Shown here piece after piece: positions 61,497 through 64,000 of a DNA stretch of 64,000 bases (the stretch's first letter is position 1; each line of letters begins with the position of its first letter). The translations under genes were made by a program, and so were the position numbers. This DNA is from JAJEFO01 sp022819605 (GTDB lineage Bacteria > Pseudomonadota > Alphaproteobacteria > Rhodobacterales > Rhodobacteraceae). Under the pieces are notes generated by a model. That model was given only the letters and a program-made list of their open reading frames with translations. It was not told where the DNA came from and did not search any database. Location of the stretch: assembly GCA_965221545.1 (NCBI GenBank), contig OZ244901.1, forward strand, positions 3,410,001-3,474,000, given 5' to 3'.

Positions 61497-62443
61497 CCCT
61501 GCAATGCCTCCCACATCTTCAGGTCACGCTCCGCAGTCCATATCCGCGGCGTGTCGATGTCGCGCGCCTCGTCATAGGCACGCGAGACGTTGAACGGCAG
61601 GCAATGCTCGTAGATCGCGTAGTCACTGAATTTCGGATCGCATTCCGCGCGCACCGCATCCCAGGCATCCTTCAGGGAACCGCCGCCCAAGGCAACCTTG
61701 GCGGCTGGCCCATAGGTGGAACGCACGAAGCCCTTGGTCAGGTCGAGAGCCGAATTGACCATCTCCTTGCCGATCAGGGCATCCCCCCGACCCGGCGCGA
61801 TCGCGTCCAGGTCGAAGGTCCGGATGGCCTCAAGCGTCCCCGGCCAGTCGTGGAAGTGTCCGTCGCCGCAATAGCAGGCCGAGCGATATTCGACGATGTC
61901 GCCAGTGAACATGACGTTTTGGTCGGGCACATAGATCACGATGTCTCCGGCAGTATGCGCACGACCGACCTGCATGATGTCCACGCGCCTGTTGCCGAGA
62001 TAGACCGACATGCGGCCGTGGAAGGTCGTGGTGGGCCAGGTGAGGCCCGGAATGCTCTCATGCCCCTCGAACAGACGAGGAAATCTCTGGAACTCGCTGT
62101 CCCAGTCCTCCTGCCCACGCTCGGCAACCATGGCGCGGGCCTTCTCGGACATGATGACCTGTCCGGCCTCGTAGGCTGACGCACCCAGCACCCGGACCGC
62201 GTGATAGTGTGTCAGAACGAGGTGCGTGATCGGCTTGTCGGTAACCTCCCTCACCTTCTCGATCACCTTGCCGGCCAGCCGTGGCGTCGCCTGCGCCTCG
62301 ACAATCATCACGGAGTCGTCGCCGATGATCACCCCGGAATTCGGATCCCCTTCCGCAGTGAAGGCGAACAGACCTTCTCCGATCTCGTCAAAGGTGATTT
62401 TCTTCTCGCCCAGGTCGCCCTGGCTCGCGAAGGCCTTGGCCAT
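61493..62443 (-). CDS. MBL-fold metallohydrolase with altered metal motif
   Basis: A 316-residue metallo-beta-lactamase-fold protein starting at the ATG 62443, with AGGGAGA upstream. GDDSVMIVEAQATPRL and THLVLTHYHAVRVLGASAY occupy the position of the zinc motif HxHxDH, which here reads HYHAVR, so the Asp and last His are absent. VGRAHTAGDIVIYVPDQNVMFTGDIVE retains the other metal histidine and aspartate. The same variant is, from memory, seen in relatives in aromatic degradation clusters. It may bind one metal ion. The role in homogentisate catabolism is unknown. Confidence 0.85.
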   Translation of the reverse strand: MAKAFASQGDLGEKKITFDEIGEGLFAFTAEGDPNSGVIIGDDSVMIVEAQATPRLAGKVIEKVREVTDKPITHLVLTHYHAVRVLGASAYEAGQVIMSEKARAMVAERGQEDWDSEFQRFPRLFEGHESIPGLTWPTTTFHGRMSVYLGNRRVDIMQVGRAHTAGDIVIYVPDQNVMFTGDIVEYRSACYCGDGHFHDWPGTLEAIRTFDLDAIAPGRGDALIGKEMVNSALDLTKGFVRSTYGPAAKVALGGGSLKDAWDAVRAECDPKFSDYAIYEHCLPFNVSRAYDEARDIDTPRIWTAERDLKMWEALQG

Positions 62444-62463
62444 GCCGTTCTCCCTACCTTGCG

Positions 62464-63705
62464 TCAAGCATATGGGTCTTCGAGTGCCGGCAACACCGTG
62501 CCGGTGCAGTCCCCGAATCCGACTCGGTAACCTTCTCCCTGGGCAAATCCCCTGAGCGTCAGCCGATCACCATCCTCGATGAAACTTCGCGTGCCTCCCT
62601 GCGCAAGCTCCAGGGGCTCCTTGCCTCCCCACGAGAGCTCAAGCAGCGAGCCGCGGTTCTCGCGCTCCGGCCCGGAAATCGTGCCAGTCCCAATGAGATC
62701 GCCCACGCGCATCGGGCAGCCGGACGTCGAGTGGTGGGCGAGTTGCTGTGCCGAAGAATAGTAGAGCTCGCGCGAGTTCGTTTTCGCGATGGTTTCCTCG
62801 GTTCCGCCGTCGGGCTCGATCGTCACCTCAAGCTCAATGTCATGGAGCATCGGCCCCACATCCTTCAGGTGGGGCAGGAGTTCGTTCTCACGCCGGGGCG
62901 GATCGCAGCGAAACGGCACCAGCGCTGACTTCGTCACGACCCATGGGCTGATCGTTGTGGCGGTCGCCTTCGCTTGGAAGGGGCCAAGCGGCTGGTATTC
63001 CCAAGCCTGGATGTCGCGGGCGGACCAGTCGTTGAGAAGGACATAACCGAAGATGTTCGCATCCGCCTCGGCTACTCCGAGCGGACCGTCGGACGGTTGC
63101 CCGACAATGGCTCCCATCTCCAATTCGATGTCGAAGCGTCTGGAAGGTGCAAGCCGGGGGGCTTCGTCAGCCGGTCCCTTCAACTGGCCCCAAGGCCTGC
63201 GCACGTCTGTACCGGAGATCACGACCGACGACGCCCGGCCGTTGTAGCCGATGGGCATGTGCAGCCAGTTTGGCGGCAAGGCGTTTTCCGGACCACGGAA
63301 CATGGTCCCGACATTGGAGGCGTGGTACCGGCCGGCGTAGAAATCCGTGAATTCGCTGACGACGAACGGCAACTGCATGGTCACCGCGGATTGCAGGTGA
63401 AGGGCTCCGTCGATACGGCCCCGCTCCTCGGCACCCTCCGCAAGAATCCTTGTCAGCGCGCTGCGGACCCGTTCCCAGCTTCCCGGACCCTCGGCCATGA
63501 AGTCATTGAGTGAGCCGTTGCGAAACCCGGCGGCAGGAATGATCCCAAGCTCTTCCAATGCGGCAAGGTCGAGGACCATGTCGCCCAAGGCCGCACCTGC
63601 GCGCAGGCCCTTGCCGTCATCAAACACTCCGTAGGGCAAATTGTTCAGCGGAAACCACCCCTCGGGGTCGTTCGCGCTCTCCACCCAACTCTTCATCATT
63701 GCCAA
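62464..63705 (-). CDS. fahA: Fumarylacetoacetase
   Basis: A 413-residue hydrolase of the last step of tyrosine catabolism, cleaving fumarylacetoacetate to fumarate and acetoacetate. FTDFYAGRYHASNVGTMFRG is the N-terminal hallmark; metal and catalytic segments are FDIELEMGAIVG, LLNDWSARDIQAWEYQPLGPFQAK and GDLIGTGTISGP. The start may be the TTG at 63705, because AAGGAG lies seven bases upstream; ATGs at 63699 and 63696 are further from it. It follows hmgA and overlaps none of its neighbours, ending 20 bases before the MBL gene start. Confidence 0.95.
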   Translation of the reverse strand: MAMMKSWVESANDPEGWFPLNNLPYGVFDDGKGLRAGAALGDMVLDLAALEELGIIPAAGFRNGSLNDFMAEGPGSWERVRSALTRILAEGAEERGRIDGALHLQSAVTMQLPFVVSEFTDFYAGRYHASNVGTMFRGPENALPPNWLHMPIGYNGRASSVVISGTDVRRPWGQLKGPADEAPRLAPSRRFDIELEMGAIVGQPSDGPLGVAEADANIFGYVLLNDWSARDIQAWEYQPLGPFQAKATATTISPWVVTKSALVPFRCDPPRRENELLPHLKDVGPMLHDIELEVTIEPDGGTEETIAKTNSRELYYSSAQQLAHHSTSGCPMRVGDLIGTGTISGPERENRGSLLELSWGGKEPLELAQGGTRSFIEDGDRLTLRGFAQGEGYRVGFGDCTGTVLPALEDPYA

Positions 63706-63798
63706 GACCGCACTCCTTCAGACAGATTCAGAAATTGCCCTGCCCGAACGCAGGGCTTCGCGCCGGAATTGCCAGTTGGCGCCGGAACACGCAATGCC

Positions 63799-64000
63799 TC
63801 ACTTCCGTCCGGGGCTCCCGTCGAATTTCTTTTCGAGCGAGGCCCAGCACTCGACGTAGTCATCCTGCAGCGGCGCCTCCTTGGCCGCAAACTCGGTCAG
63901 ATGCTGCGGGAACCTCGTCTCGAACATGAACGACATGGTGTTCTCAAGCCTGTCGGGGCCGAGATTCGAGCTGGTCGCCCTATCGAATGCGTCCCTGTCG
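63799..64000 (-). CDS. hmgA: Homogentisate 1,2-dioxygenase, C-terminal end (5' end outside window)
   Basis: The last 66 codons on the minus strand read RDAFDRATSSNLGPDRLENT, MSFMFETRFPQHLTEFAAKE, APLQDDYVECWASLEKKF and DGSPGRK before a TGA at 63799. This is the conserved tail of homogentisate dioxygenase, the enzyme that opens the homogentisate ring to maleylacetoacetate. The start is beyond base 64000. With fahA directly downstream and maiA at the far end it completes the pathway. The fahA start follows after a 93-base gap. Confidence 0.9.
   Translation of the reverse strand, partial: DRDAFDRATSSNLGPDRLENTMSFMFETRFPQHLTEFAAKEAPLQDDYVECWASLEKKFDGSPGRK

Overview
The window is GC-rich, densely coded DNA with many 4-nt start/stop overlaps. 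It looks like a chromosome segment from a free-living, heterotrophic alphaproteobacterium. Supporting signs are the mlaA-mlaC pair, the divergent mnmD/FAD-oxidase pair, an SMC of about 1150 residues, and three large FAD-GcvT N-methyl amine dehydrogenases beside an MttB-like methyltransferase. The lineage is an inference from gene content and protein style; no search was run.

Layout. Bases 1-5803 hold housekeeping genes: the end of infC, a glutaryl-CoA dehydrogenase, pyrC, pyrE and dnaB. Bases 5804-6809 are non-coding sequence plus a decayed transketolase N-terminal subunit gene. An alpha/beta hydrolase follows. Next comes a minus-strand peptide/opine-type ABC transporter operon (SBP, two permeases, fused double ATPase) ending in an alkaline-phosphatase-superfamily hydrolase (7844-13813). 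Bases 14111-17554 are a mobile-element graveyard (IS1380-like, DDE C-terminus, serine recombinase, TnpB tail) around an aldehyde dehydrogenase.

Bases 17797-34339 return to ordinary core genes: rsmD, a ferredoxin-type reductase, a peroxiredoxin, a ridA/ugpQ/COG3146/phhB operon, mlaA-mlaC, an EamA transporter with mnmD, a divergent FAD oxidase, phzF-like, rpe, a redoxin, smc and a FAS1-like dehydratase.

Bases 34385-57410 are the accessory core. On the minus strand an XRE-cupin regulator heads a run of two FAD-GcvT dehydrogenases, an FMN-binding protein and an MttB-superfamily methyltransferase, which suggests glycine betaine/dimethylglycine/sarcosine-type demethylation. On the plus strand a third FAD-GcvT dehydrogenase precedes a tightly coupled run: hyuA, hyuB, an aminotransferase, a maleate-isomerase-like protein, an MmgE/PrpD protein, a D-2-hydroxyacid dehydrogenase, an MlrC (M81) protein and a substrate-binding protein. 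The first seven genes of that run overlap by 4 nt at every junction. This looks like a complete import-and-degradation pathway for an unidentified cyclic imide or amidated amino-acid derivative, and is the best candidate here for an undescribed system.

A terminator and a VapBC-type toxin-antitoxin pair close that block. The last 5.4 kb is a minus-strand homogentisate (tyrosine/phenylalanine) degradation operon: hmgA (5' end outside the window), fahA, an MBL-fold protein with an altered metal motif, a DinB-like protein, a FAD hydroxylase, a DUF2783-like small protein and maiA.
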